Assembly (NCBI RefSeq): GCF_004348675.1 | Contig: NZ_SMKN01000014.1 | Coordinates: 1-64,000, forward strand | Length of the DNA stretch: 64,000 bases | Direction: 5' to 3' | Source of the DNA: Micromonospora sp. KC606 | GTDB taxonomy: Bacteria > Actinomycetota > Actinomycetes > Mycobacteriales > Micromonosporaceae | Shown here: positions 44,147-52,699 of the stretch, one piece after another | How the letters are laid out: each line of letters starts with the position of its first letter | Position numbering within the stretch: the first letter of the stretch is position 1 | The notes under the pieces: generated by a model | The model's input: the letters and a program-made list of their open reading frames with translations, nothing else | Told to the model about the DNA's origin: nothing | The model's database searches: none | Made by a program: the position numbers and the translations under genes

Positions 44147-44873
44147 ACCCGAGGTCCAGCGCCGCCTGCTCGACCTTCAGGCCATCGACACCGCCCTCGC
44201 CCAGCTCGCCCACCGCCGCCGGACGTTGCCCGAGCGGGCCGAGCTGGAGGCCCTCGCGCGTGAGCTGTCCGCGCTGGAGGACGACCGGGTCCGCGCCCAG
44301 GTCGCCGTCGACGACCTGGACCGGGACATCGCCCGGCTGGAGAAGGACATCGACCAGGTCCGGGCCCGCAAGACCAAGGATGAGGACCGGCTCGCCGCCG
44401 GCACCGGCCCGGCGCGGGAGCTGGAGGCGCTCCAGCACGAGCTGGTCTCGCTCAACCGTCGCCAGGGCGACCTGGAGGACGCCGAGCTGGAGCTGATGGA
44501 GCAGCGGGAGACCGCGCAGGGCGTACTCGACGGGATCGAGGCCAAGCTGGCCGACGCCCGTGAGCGGCGCGCGGCGGCCGAGCGGCGCCGTGACGACAAG
44601 CTGGCCGACATCGCCAAGGAAGAGGATTTCAAGAAGTCCGCGCGCCGGCCGCTCGTCGCCGACCTCCCCGCCGACCTGGTCACCCTCTACGACCGGATCC
44701 GCGAGGACAGCGGTCTCGGCGCCGCGCTGCTCACCGCCGGGCGGTGCGGCGGTTGCCGGCTGGACCTCTCCGGCGCGGATCTCGCCCGGATCCGCAAGAC
44801 GGCCCAGGACGAGGTGGTCCGCTGCGAGGAGTGCCGCCGGATCATGGTACGTACCAACGAGTCGGGGCTGTAG
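44136..44873 (+). CDS. Coiled-coil C4 zinc-ribbon protein (CT398-like)
   Basis: A 245-aa protein. Residues 1-175 form a long antiparallel coiled coil (LAQLAHRRRTLPERAELEALARELSA and later charged heptads). The C-terminus has a C4 zinc ribbon: CGGCRLDL at about 205 and CEECRRIMV at about 232. Homologues are adaptor proteins for nucleic acids or RNA degradation, and a similar protein binds sigma-54 or flagellar factors in Chlamydia. Translational overlap with Nif3; the RNase H gene starts four bases after the stop. Confidence 0.9.
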   Translation: MKAEPEVQRRLLDLQAIDTALAQLAHRRRTLPERAELEALARELSALEDDRVRAQVAVDDLDRDIARLEKDIDQVRARKTKDEDRLAAGTGPARELEALQHELVSLNRRQGDLEDAELELMEQRETAQGVLDGIEAKLADARERRAAAERRRDDKLADIAKEEDFKKSARRPLVADLPADLVTLYDRIREDSGLGAALLTAGRCGGCRLDLSGADLARIRKTAQDEVVRCEECRRIMVRTNESGL

Positions 44874-44876
44874 CCG

Positions 44877-46094
44877 GTGGCGGTGGGCGCGGTCGTCGTC
44901 GAGGCCGACGGCGGATCCCGGGGCAACCCGGGGCCGGCCGGCTACGGCGCGGTGGTCCGGGACCGGGACTCCGGCGAGGTGCTGGTGGAACGGTCCGAGG
45001 CCATCGGGACGGCCACCAACAACGTCGCCGAGTACCGGGGGCTGATCGCCGGCCTGGAAGCCGCCGCCGAGCTGGGTGCGGTCGAGGTCGAGGCCCGGAT
45101 GGACTCCAAGCTGGTGGTCGAGCAGATGTGTGGCCGCTGGCAGATCAAGCACCCGGGGCTGCGCCCGCTGGCGGCGCAGGCCGCCGCGCTGGTCGACCGG
45201 TTCGACCGGGTCCGGTTCAGCTGGATCCCCCGAGAACGCAACCGGCACGCCGACGCGCTGGCCAACGCGGCGATGGACGCGGCCGCCGGCAAGGACGCGG
45301 CCGCTGGCAGGGCGGTCACCCGAATCGAGGCGGAGCCGCCCCGTGAGGTGGCCGCCCCCGACTCACCCGCCCGTGCCGCCGCCCGGGAGGCCGCCGCCCG
45401 TGCCGCCGCCCGGACCACCGGCACCGACCCGGCGACCGCCAAACCCTCGTGGGAGCCGCGTCCGAGCTTCACCGCCACCCGGCTGATCCTCGTCCGGCAC
45501 GGCGAGACCGAGTGGACCGTCCAACAGCGCTACGCCGGCCGCGCCGACGTTCCCCTCTCCGACGCCGGCCGGGCGCAGGCCCGGGCCACGGCCGCCCGGG
45601 TGGCCCAGCTCGCCCCGGCCGTCGCGGCCGTGCTCAGCTCGCCGCTGTCCCGGTGTACGGCCACCGCCGAGGCGATCGCCTCGGCCCTCGGCGACCTCCC
45701 GGTACGCCGGCAGGACGACTGGATCGAGTGCGACTTCGGCGACTGGGACGGCCGGACCTTCGCCGAGGTGCGCGAGGGCTGGCCGGGCGAGCTGGACGCG
45801 TGGCTCGCCTCGACCCGGATCGCCCCGCCGGGCGGCGAGTCGTTCGCCACGGTGGGCGCGCGGGTGGCGAAAGCCGTGGCGGAGCTGGGCCAGGCGTACC
45901 CGGGGGAGACCGTGGTGGTGGTCTCGCACGTCTCGCCGATCAAGCTGGCGCTGCGCGACGCCCTCGCTGCCGGCGACGCCTTCCTGCACCGGCTCTACCT
46001 GGACGCGGCCGGCATCTCCGTGTTCGACATGTGGCCCGACGGCGGCATCGCGGTCCGCTCGGTCAACGACACCGCTCACCTCGCCGGGCTCTGA
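44877..46094 (+). CDS. Bifunctional RNase H / acid phosphatase (Rv2228c type)
   Basis: A 405-aa two-domain protein. Residues 1-130 are an RNase HI fold (VEADGGSRGNPGPAGYGAV, NNVAEYRGLIAGL, RMDSKLVVEQM and the DAL segment) with the Asp-Glu-Asp-Asp active site. An Ala-rich linker leads to a histidine-phosphatase domain (LILVRHGETEWTVQQRYAG near 205 and VVSHVSPIKLAL later). In M. tuberculosis the RNase H part is active and the second domain hydrolyses alpha-ribazole phosphate, as known for cobalamin CobC-type enzymes. GTG at 44877. Confidence 0.92.
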   Translation: MAVGAVVVEADGGSRGNPGPAGYGAVVRDRDSGEVLVERSEAIGTATNNVAEYRGLIAGLEAAAELGAVEVEARMDSKLVVEQMCGRWQIKHPGLRPLAAQAAALVDRFDRVRFSWIPRERNRHADALANAAMDAAAGKDAAAGRAVTRIEAEPPREVAAPDSPARAAAREAAARAAARTTGTDPATAKPSWEPRPSFTATRLILVRHGETEWTVQQRYAGRADVPLSDAGRAQARATAARVAQLAPAVAAVLSSPLSRCTATAEAIASALGDLPVRRQDDWIECDFGDWDGRTFAEVREGWPGELDAWLASTRIAPPGGESFATVGARVAKAVAELGQAYPGETVVVVSHVSPIKLALRDALAAGDAFLHRLYLDAAGISVFDMWPDGGIAVRSVNDTAHLAGL

Positions 46095-46121
46095 CCGCCT
46101 GGCCGAAGGCCGTCGACCTGT

Positions 46122-46155
46122 GCCGTTCGGCGCAGATCAGCGGCCGTTCGGCGCA
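46122..46155. promoter_or_regulatory. 21-bp-phased direct repeats upstream of the symporter operon
   Basis: GCCGTTCGGCGCA occurs at 46122-46134 and again at 46143-46155. The copies are 21 bp apart, two helical turns, on one face of the DNA. They lie about 90 bp before the DUF3311 start codon. The arrangement suits two half-sites of a regulator, which is not identified. Confidence 0.35.
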
Positions 46156-46243
46156 CCCAGCTTTTCCGATTGAACGTGACAGTGCACACACGGTCGTAGC
46201 CTCCGGCCGTCACGTAGCAAGTTAAGACCTACCGGAGGCGTGT

Positions 46244-46486
46244 ATGACCGCACTGGACCCGGAGACGCCGCAGACGGCGTCGTCCAGGGCGAAGGACCAC
46301 AGTCCCTGGAACTGGCTGCTCTTCATCCCGATCGTGGTGCCGCTGATCCCGGTCCTCTTCAACGCGGACTCGCCCCGGGTGCTCGGCTTCCCGCGCTTCT
46401 ACTGGCTGCAACTGGTCTACATCCTGCTCGGCGTGGCGACCACCACGCTGGTCTACCAGATGACGAAGAAGCGGGGTGGACGGTGA
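46244..46486 (+). CDS. DUF3311 small membrane protein, partner of symporter
   Basis: An 80-aa protein with two predicted helices (NWLLFIPIVVPLIPVLF and FYWLQLVYILLGVATTTLVY). DUF3311 genes stand next to sodium:solute symporter (MctC/MctP) genes in many actinobacteria and are thought to be small subunits. ATG follows GGAGG by five bases. The tandem 59-bp repeat starts within its stop codon region. Confidence 0.88.
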   Translation: MTALDPETPQTASSRAKDHSPWNWLLFIPIVVPLIPVLFNADSPRVLGFPRFYWLQLVYILLGVATTTLVYQMTKKRGGR

Positions 46487-46600
46487 GCGCGAGGAGTGAG
46501 CCGGGCCTGCGAGCCCCGCAGTCGCGAACAGAGGAGGTTCGGTGAGCGCGAGGAGTGAGCCGGGCCTGCGAGCCCCGCAGTCGCGAACAGAGGAGGTTCG
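46483..46600 (+). repeat. Tandem duplication of a 59-bp unit
   Basis: 46483-46541 and 46542-46600 are identical 59-bp copies. Each has CTGCG-AGCCC-CGCAG, a 5-bp hairpin, and ends in GAGGAGGTTCG, a strong ribosome binding site. The second copy supplies the site for the symporter ATG at 46604. Such short GAGCGCGAGGAGTGAGCC-type units recur in Micromonospora intergenic DNA as I recall, so this may be a mobile-like repeat. Confidence 0.9.
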
Positions 46601-46603
46601 CTG

Positions 46604-48259
46604 ATGTGGCGCGACCACCTGACCGAGATCATCGTCTTTACGGCGCTCTTCCTGCTGGTCAGCGCGATGGGTTTCGTGGCGGCCCGATGGCGGGCGCCGC
46701 GCGACATGGCCCACCTCGACGAGTGGGGGCTGGGCGGGCGCAATTTCGGCGGCTGGATCACCTGGTTCCTGGTCGGCGGTGACCTCTACACGGCGTACAC
46801 CTTCGTGGCGGTGCCGGCGCTGGTGTTCGGCGCGGGCGCGATGGGCTTCTTCGCCGTGCCGTACACGATCGTCATCTACCCGCTGGTCTTCCTGGTGCTC
46901 TGCCGGCTCTGGTCGGTCTCGCACCGGCACGGTTTCGTCACCCCGGCCGACTTCGTCCGTCGCCGGTTCGACTCGCCGGTGCTGGCGCTGCTGGTGGCGA
47001 TCACCGGCATCGTCGCGACCATGCCGTACATCGCGCTGCAACTGGTCGGCATCGAGGCGGTCCTCAAGACGATGGGCGTGACAGGTGAGAGCGCGCTGGC
47101 CCGACACCTACCGATCGTCATCGCCTTCGCGATTCTCGCCGCGTACACGTACCAGTCGGGGCTGCGGGCGCCGGCGCTGATCGCGTTTGTCAAGGACACC
47201 CTGATCTACATCGTGATTCTGGTGGCGGTGCTCTGGCTGCCGTACAAGCTGGGCGGCTGGGGTTCGATCTTCGCCTCCGCCGAGGCGAAGTTCGCCGCGT
47301 CGCCGAACCCGGGCGACGGGATCCTGCTCAATGCCAACAATCAGCTCCAGTACGTCACCCTGGCGTTCGGCTCGGCGCTGGCGCTCTTCCTCTACCCGCA
47401 CAGCATCACCGGCGTGCTGGCCAGCCGGAACCGGGACGTGATCAAGCGGAACATGTCGGCGTTGCCCGCGTACAGCCTGCTGCTCGGGCTGATCGCGCTG
47501 CTCGGCTACATGGCCATCGCGGCCGGGGTGAAGCCGTTGCCCGGGGCGACAGCCGGCAGCACGGACGGCAACACCATCGTGCCGGTTCTCTTCGACCAGC
47601 AGTTCCCCGACTGGTTCGCCGGGGTGGCGTACGCGGCCATCGGCATCGGCGCGCTGGTGCCGGCGGCGATCATGTCGATCGCGGCGGCGAACCTGTTCAC
47701 CCGCAACATCTACAAGGAGTACCTGAAGCGCGACGCCACCGCGGCTCAGGAGGCCAACGTCTCGAAGATCACCTCACTGGTGGTGAAGGTCGGCGCGGTG
47801 GCCTGCATCGTCTTTCTCGACCCGCAGTTCTCCATAGACCTCCAGCTCATCGGCGGCGTGATCATCCTGCAGACGCTGCCGGCGGTGGCGCTGGGGCTCT
47901 ACACCCGGTGGTTCCACCGGGGCGCGCTGGTCGCCGGCTGGGTGGCGGGAATGAGCATGGGCATGTGGATGCTCTACCAGATCGGCAACCCGGTGACCGG
48001 CAGGAAGCACTTCGCCGGCTCGGCCTTCCCCCTGTCGGAGTTCGGCTTCGACACCACAAAGACGATCTACGTGGGCATCGTGGCCGTACTGGTGAACCTG
48101 GTGGTCGCGGCCCTGGCGACGCTGGCGTTGCGGGCGGCGAAGGTCGCCGACGGGGTCGACGGCACCACGTCCGACGACTACTTCGCCGACGAGGGCGACC
48201 CGCGAGTCACCCCCGGCCCCACCCGGGGCGCCGACGCCGCCCCGGAACCCGTCGCCTGA
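46604..48259 (+). CDS. Sodium:solute symporter, monocarboxylate permease (MctP/MctC type)
   Basis: A 551-aa SSS-family transporter with about 13 helices. The first helix is followed by LDEWGLGGRNFGGWITWFLVGGDLYTAY, the sodium site and helix unwinding region of this family, and GFVTPADFVRRRF, a conserved loop. It is probably a proton- or sodium-coupled carrier for acetate, lactate or pyruvate. A charged, Pro-rich tail ends the protein. Starts at ATG 46604 with GAGGAGG in the second 59-bp repeat. DUF3311 is the upstream partner. Confidence 0.9.
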   Translation: MWRDHLTEIIVFTALFLLVSAMGFVAARWRAPRDMAHLDEWGLGGRNFGGWITWFLVGGDLYTAYTFVAVPALVFGAGAMGFFAVPYTIVIYPLVFLVLCRLWSVSHRHGFVTPADFVRRRFDSPVLALLVAITGIVATMPYIALQLVGIEAVLKTMGVTGESALARHLPIVIAFAILAAYTYQSGLRAPALIAFVKDTLIYIVILVAVLWLPYKLGGWGSIFASAEAKFAASPNPGDGILLNANNQLQYVTLAFGSALALFLYPHSITGVLASRNRDVIKRNMSALPAYSLLLGLIALLGYMAIAAGVKPLPGATAGSTDGNTIVPVLFDQQFPDWFAGVAYAAIGIGALVPAAIMSIAAANLFTRNIYKEYLKRDATAAQEANVSKITSLVVKVGAVACIVFLDPQFSIDLQLIGGVIILQTLPAVALGLYTRWFHRGALVAGWVAGMSMGMWMLYQIGNPVTGRKHFAGSAFPLSEFGFDTTKTIYVGIVAVLVNLVVAALATLALRAAKVADGVDGTTSDDYFADEGDPRVTPGPTRGADAAPEPVA

Positions 48260-48266
48260 CCCGGGA

Positions 48267-48310
48267 GGCAGGGGCCCCTGCCCGCCGCATGTGTGAAGCA
48301 GGGGCCCTGC
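48267..48310. repeat. GC-rich palindromes after the symporter gene
   Basis: A 16-bp palindrome GGCAGGGGCCCCTGCC at 48267-48282 is followed by a GCAGGG-G-CCCTGC copy at 48298-48310. This G4C4 core resembles a frequent intergenic palindrome family in Micromonosporaceae (recalled), and may act as a terminator between symporter and the convergent TSUP gene. Confidence 0.6.
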
Positions 48311-48368
48311 CGGGGCGAACCTCACGGACTGGAGCCGATGCACCCGCTGGTGTTGGGCGTGCTGACAG

Positions 48369-49130
48369 TCAGCGCAGCGCGCGCCAGAGCAGGTACAGGC
48401 CGACGACCGTGCCGAAGACGACGACCACCGTCTTGAGCACCACCGGCGGCAGCCGGCGGACCATCCGCGCGCCCGCGTACCCGCCCAGCAGTGTCGCCGG
48501 GGCCACCACCGCGGCCGCCGCCCAGTTCACCGGGCCGAAGAGCGCGAAGACCACCAGCGTGGTCAGCCCGACCACGGCAGAGAGCAGGTTCTTCACGGCC
48601 AGCACCCGGGCCAGCGTCGCGTCCAACACCAGGGCCAGGCCGGCCACCAGCATGACCCCGAGCGCCGCGCCGAAGTAGCCGCCGTACGCCGTGCCGACCG
48701 CGACCATGGTGTGCACGGTGACGGTACGGCGGCGCGGGCCGAGGTTGGCGGGGTGCCCGACCAGGCGGCGCAGCGGATCCTGGAAGGCGAGCATGGCCGT
48801 GGCAGCGAGCACCAGGAACGGCACCACCAGCTCGAACGCCCGGGCCGGGGTGGCCAGCAGCAGCAGGCAGCCGCCGACCGAGCCCACCACAGCGGTGGGC
48901 AGCAGCGGCCACAGCGACCGGCCGGGCGGTAGATCCGTGCGGCTGCCCGCCACGCTGGCGACGTACCCGGGGAACACCGACACGGAGTTGCTGACGTTCG
49001 CCGACAACGGCGGCAGCCCGATCGAGAGCAGTGCCGGAAAGGTGATCAGGGACCCGCCGCCAGCCAACGCGTTCACCGCGCCGGCGACGAGACCGGCGGT
49101 GAGCAGGAGCGCGGCGTGGGGGAGATCCAT
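48369..49130 (-). CDS. TSUP (TauE/SafE) family permease
   Basis: A 253-aa membrane protein with eight or so helices. The N-terminal AGLVAGAVNALAGGGSLITFPALLSIG is the TauE/SafE motif, and it is repeated in weaker form in the second half (LLSAVVGLTTLVVFALFGPVNW). It is thought to export sulfur-containing or organic anions; the substrate is unknown. ATG at 49130 follows GGGGG. The 300-bp region upstream leads to rnpB. Confidence 0.9.
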   Translation of the reverse strand: MDLPHAALLLTAGLVAGAVNALAGGGSLITFPALLSIGLPPLSANVSNSVSVFPGYVASVAGSRTDLPPGRSLWPLLPTAVVGSVGGCLLLLATPARAFELVVPFLVLAATAMLAFQDPLRRLVGHPANLGPRRRTVTVHTMVAVGTAYGGYFGAALGVMLVAGLALVLDATLARVLAVKNLLSAVVGLTTLVVFALFGPVNWAAAAVVAPATLLGGYAGARMVRRLPPVVLKTVVVVFGTVVGLYLLWRALR

Positions 49131-49446
49131 AATGCCCCCGAGGCTAGTACGCTCCTCTGCACGCCGCTCGGCCGTACCCCGACCGAACACCGGTCCTGTT
49201 GAGCGGGCGTCAACCCGTTCGCGCACCGTCGGGTATCGAGCAACCCGTGCCCCGAATGCCCCATCTTCTTCGCATCCGCAGTGAAGAACTGAGAGCCGCT
49301 GCTTCCGCTTCTACTTCGAGAGCCTGTGGCATCGCCACCGATTGAGGCGTGGGACCTGCCCGCCGTGTCGCCCGTCGCCCGCCCCGGCCGGTAGCGCCCG
49401 GTCCGGGGCGGAATCGGGACCGCCCGCCCTGTCGTTAGGATGGAGG
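49131..49446. other. 316-bp intergenic region upstream of rnpB
   Basis: No ORF with protein-like composition was found. A run at about 49255-49345 has lower GC than its surroundings. Near the right end lies TAGGAT at 49436-49441, the -10 box of the RNase P RNA promoter. No clear repeat or hairpin was seen. Confidence 0.5.
49436..49441 (+). promoter_or_regulatory. rnpB -10 promoter element
   Basis: TAGGAT fits the actinomycete sigma-70 -10 hexamer and stands about 7 bases before the predicted 5' end of the RNA. No good -35 hexamer is visible 16-19 bases upstream, as is common in these genomes. Confidence 0.55.
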
Positions 49447-49879
<433 letters not shown>

Positions 49880-49880
49880 A

Positions 49881-49914
49881 CCAGCTCAGAGCCGCGATCA
49901 AGGCTCTGAGCTGG
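49881..49914 (+). terminator. Hairpin after rnpB
   Basis: CCAGCTCAGAGCC, an eight-base loop (GCGATCAA) and the exact complement give a 13-bp stem, extended by one A-T pair. TTCTAT follows, so weak intrinsic termination of the RNA is likely. Confidence 0.8.
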
Positions 49915-50145
49915 TTCTATGTCCGGGCGTCGATGGTCGTCCTTGGTCAATCTTGGCCGACATTTGACGGCCTGGCGACGGCCCGACGGCCTGGAGGCGG
50001 CCTGATCTTGAACCGATTGCATCAGCATGTATTTATGGGTTGCGGTATGGTCGGTGGGTCGGCCTTGCTCGGTGACGCGCCGCAAGATGCCCTGGCTGCC
50101 ACCCCGTCACCCGTCGTTTTGCACCCCGTGGAGTGGGTATCGAAG

Positions 50146-50382
50146 CTATTGCCCCTCTGGCTTGACGAACGTGCCCTTGCCGGGCACCACGTAGACCAAG
50201 CCTTCGTTCACCAGCACCCGAACCGTGTGCAGGATGGTGCCGCGCGCCAGGCCGTATTCCTGCTGAAGCCGGGCCACGCTCGGGATCGGCCGGTTGGGTG
50301 GCAGGTCTCCGCGCTCGATCTGCTCGCGCAGGATCGCCGTCAACTGCTGGTAGACCGGCACTGGCCCTTCGGGGTCGATCAC
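50146..50382 (-). CDS. Short GntR-type winged-helix regulator
   Basis: A 78-aa product consisting of only the GntR DNA-binding domain: VPVYQQLTAILREQIERGDL, PIPSVARLQQEYGLARGTI and EGLVYVVPGKGTFV. No effector domain is attached. GTG at 50382 lacks a close ribosome binding site, so translation may be leaderless. It is divergent from a GNAT gene 56 bases away and may control it. Such single-domain GntR genes are frequent near actinomycete mobile regions. Confidence 0.75.
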   Translation of the reverse strand: MIDPEGPVPVYQQLTAILREQIERGDLPPNRPIPSVARLQQEYGLARGTILHTVRVLVNEGLVYVVPGKGTFVKPEGQ

Positions 50383-50438
50383 GGTGTTGGAGGAAAGAGC
50401 AGCTCCTTTCGCGGTCGAGCACCGGCTACCTTCGCCGC

Positions 50439-50960
50439 ATGCCTGAACTGATCCTGCCGACCACCCGCCTGCACGCCGCCTTTCTTGAGTGCCGCGACGA
50501 CTGGGGCCCCGGTCTTCACGAGGACGGCTTCGGCCTGGCCGCCGACGACGACGTGGACTCACCCGAGGGCTTCGCCACCTGGGTGCACCAGCGGGTCCGC
50601 CTGGCCCACCTGGCCGGGGAACCCTGCCCGAACGAGCAACACAGCTCACCCCGCTGGATCGTCGAAGACGGCCAGGTACTCGGGGGCATCGACCTGCGGC
50701 ACAAATTCGACAACGACCTCGGCCACATCGGCTACGGCGTACGCCCGTCCGCGCGTCGTCGCGGGCTGGCGAGCTGGGCACTGGGCGAGATGCTCCGCGA
50801 GGCCCGCGCCACCCTCGGCCTCGACCGCGTCCTCATTCCCTGCCTCGCCGACAACGTCGCCTCAGCCCGAACCATCGAACGCAACGGCGGTGTCCTCGAA
50901 GGTATCTGCGACTTCGAGGACTTCTCGGTGAGGCGCTACTGGATCGCCCTGAACCAGTGA
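50439..50960 (+). CDS. GNAT N-acetyltransferase
   Basis: A 173-aa acetyltransferase. GHIGYGVRPSARRRGLASWAL is the acetyl-CoA pyrophosphate loop (Q/R-x-x-G-x-G/A), and VLIPCLADNVASARTIERNGG is the later helix that completes the CoA site. The N-terminal LILPTTRLHAAFLEC matches GNAT proteins of the Streptomyces type. Substrate unknown. Divergent from the short GntR gene. Starts at ATG 50439. Confidence 0.88.
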   Translation: MPELILPTTRLHAAFLECRDDWGPGLHEDGFGLAADDDVDSPEGFATWVHQRVRLAHLAGEPCPNEQHSSPRWIVEDGQVLGGIDLRHKFDNDLGHIGYGVRPSARRRGLASWALGEMLREARATLGLDRVLIPCLADNVASARTIERNGGVLEGICDFEDFSVRRYWIALNQ

Positions 50961-51285
50961 GCGTGCCCGACCGCGGCGTCCGGCGATGGTTGCCCCTGGT
51001 CCGCCTGGTCCGCCTGGTGCGTCTTCACGGCCACCCACCCCGCGCCCCGGCGGCGGCCGGACCGGCCACGCGCAGTGCGAGGCCAGCGGCGAGGTACAGC
51101 ACCCACCGGCGCGGCCGTCGACGAGCGTCCTCCCTCAAGGTCATTTCCGCACGATCGATCGACTAGTCGGCTTTCGTGTCGCGGACCCCGCTTCCGACGG
51201 ACACCGCCACAGTGGCGTAGTTGACCTAACCTCGCCCGACACGAACCCGGCTCCCGGGGTCGAAGCTGGCCACCGGCGGCCACCC
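50961..51285. other. Non-coding remnant region with lower GC
   Basis: The sequence after the GNAT gene has no convincing ORF. The minus strand continues from the broken P-loop gene into a frame (to 51141) that loses homology after about 51288. Third-position GC falls below that of the surroundings, consistent with foreign or decaying DNA. Confidence 0.4.
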
Positions 51286-51657
51286 CTCAGCAGTTCGACT
51301 ACAGTCCAGTTCGCACCACTCTTCGCATCACCCGTTATTGCTTTGACCGCTTCGACCTGGCCAAGGTGCACAACAGGAACTTCCCCCATGCCCATAGCTG
51401 CTCTAATCCGGAACGGCCAACGAAGTATGTCGCGCCATACCGGCTGTTTTCCCACAAGATCTCGCCTGACCTCTGGCGTAGGTCGTCGGCTTGTCTCGAA
51501 CTAATCATCCGATAGCCCTTGGTCCTACCAGGGCCGACCTTCAGCCGTTTGAAGTGCTCGAACCGAGGTTCCCGGTTGACAAGTTCGGTGGTTGCCGTGT
51601 CCTTGCCAGTAGCGGGCGCACCGTAAAGAACCAGGCCCTTTCTCGCAGTTCAGCCAT
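51286..51657 (-). pseudogene. P-loop nucleotide kinase-like protein, several frameshifts
   Basis: The minus strand from ATG 51657 reads MAELRE, then after loss of one A near 51640 continues KGLVLYGAPATGKDTATTEL (Walker A) and HFKRLKVGPGRTKGYRM, then WENSRYGATYFVGRSGLE. Another 1-nt shift near 51395 leads to GEVPVVHLGQVEAVKAITG and ANWTVVELL, after which no match continues. This order matches guanylate-kinase-like P-loop proteins that follow GntR-kinase genes in Streptomyces, from memory. The active protein is not made. Confidence 0.65.
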
Positions 51658-52368
51658 CTTGCTGAGCAGCTCCTTGGCTTGCTCCTGTAGCGGTCGAGCG
51701 CCTGCGGAGTTGTCGACGCTTACGTAGGGAATCTTGGGCTCGAACATAAGGTCAAGGCCATCAAGGTACTTGGCCCAGTTTCCAAGCTTGTAGTCATCTC
51801 GGGCGGCACCACGGCGACAGATATAGGTGTGCATGGTATCGGCATCGCAGTACACCCAAACAACCTGGAGAGTTCCGCTGTACTCCGCTACCGTGGCGGC
51901 CAGACGATCACACCATGCTTTATCTCGTAGCTCCTTGGTGAAGGGCGCAGTCACGACCACCGACAACCCGCACTGCAAATTTTCCGTGAGGGTGGCCGTC
52001 AGGGTTTCGTATTTCGCAGGGCGGATCGCCGACAGGTAGGTCTCTGACTCGCGATCGTGGGGAGACCGCCCCATCCGCTCTAGCGCTGCTTCGACCACAG
52101 GCCGCGTTGTTGTGTCTTTGTCGAGTATCGCCCAGCCAGTCTGACGAGCGATAACGCGCCCGAACTCTGTCTTGCCCGATCCGGGATATCCTCCAATGAG
52201 GATTACTCGGGGTCCTGACTTGTTCGGGGCTCCGCCGGGGATGTGCACGATTCGACTTGAACGAGCCCGATTGATAACGAGCCCTTCGTCCGCCAGCATC
52301 GCCATCGCTCGATTGATTGTAGCAACGCTGTGTCCCAGGGCGCCGCAAGAGCCTGCCCGACCAGCCAC
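51541..52368 (-). CDS. GntR winged-helix plus P-loop kinase (zeta/AAA-like), probably damaged at both ends
   Basis: A 275-aa open frame. The first part, LGHSVATINRAMAMLADEGL and INRARSSRIVHIPGG, is the second half of a GntR winged helix. Then VILIGGYPGSGKTEFGRVIA is a Walker A motif followed by AILDKDTTTRPVVE and, later, VVWVYCDADTMHTYI, a zeta-toxin/kinase-like P-loop domain. The first half of the helix-turn-helix seems to lie in another frame upstream of 52368 (one base missing near 52352). The 3' end runs into the frameshifted second kinase. Codon use is less GC-biased than neighbours, so acquisition is likely. Confidence 0.55.
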   Translation of the reverse strand: MAGRAGSCGALGHSVATINRAMAMLADEGLVINRARSSRIVHIPGGAPNKSGPRVILIGGYPGSGKTEFGRVIARQTGWAILDKDTTTRPVVEAALERMGRSPHDRESETYLSAIRPAKYETLTATLTENLQCGLSVVVTAPFTKELRDKAWCDRLAATVAEYSGTLQVVWVYCDADTMHTYICRRGAARDDYKLGNWAKYLDGLDLMFEPKIPYVSVDNSAGARPLQEQAKELLSKMAELRERAWFFTVRPLLARTRQPPNLSTGNLGSSTSNG

Positions 52369-52408
52369 TCAGATCCCCCCGGACGCCGACCGCCCCTTGC
52401 ACCTCCGG

Positions 52409-52609
52409 ATGGCGTTTGCAAAACCGCAGCTGGTTCGGCGACGCGGCATTTCATGGAGCCGGAAGGTTCTGCGCGCCGACAATGTCGACGCCGGATTTCT
52501 CGCCGCTGAAATCCGACACTACGTCTGCCACCCTGAATACCGGGCGGCGATCGGCAGCCAGGCCGAGTACCAACGGCTTCTCGCCGAGTTGCCCGACCGG
52601 GACGGTTGA
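52409..52609 (+). CDS. Possible small protein (66 aa)
   Basis: ATG at 52409 opens a 66-codon frame (MAFAKPQLVRRRG ... AEYQRLLAELPDRDG) with balanced, protein-like composition. It overlaps the damaged 5' region of the GntR-kinase gene on the other strand. No ribosome binding site is evident. It may be a remnant of a longer gene; no family recognised. Confidence 0.3.
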   Translation: MAFAKPQLVRRRGISWSRKVLRADNVDAGFLAAEIRHYVCHPEYRAAIGSQAEYQRLLAELPDRDG

Positions 52610-52699
52610 AAGGACGTGCCAACGCAGGCCGAACGTCAAGCCCTTCTGTCTCGCCACGCCCACAGGTTGTCCTAAGCCGTGCCGTCGCTCACCCCGCCC

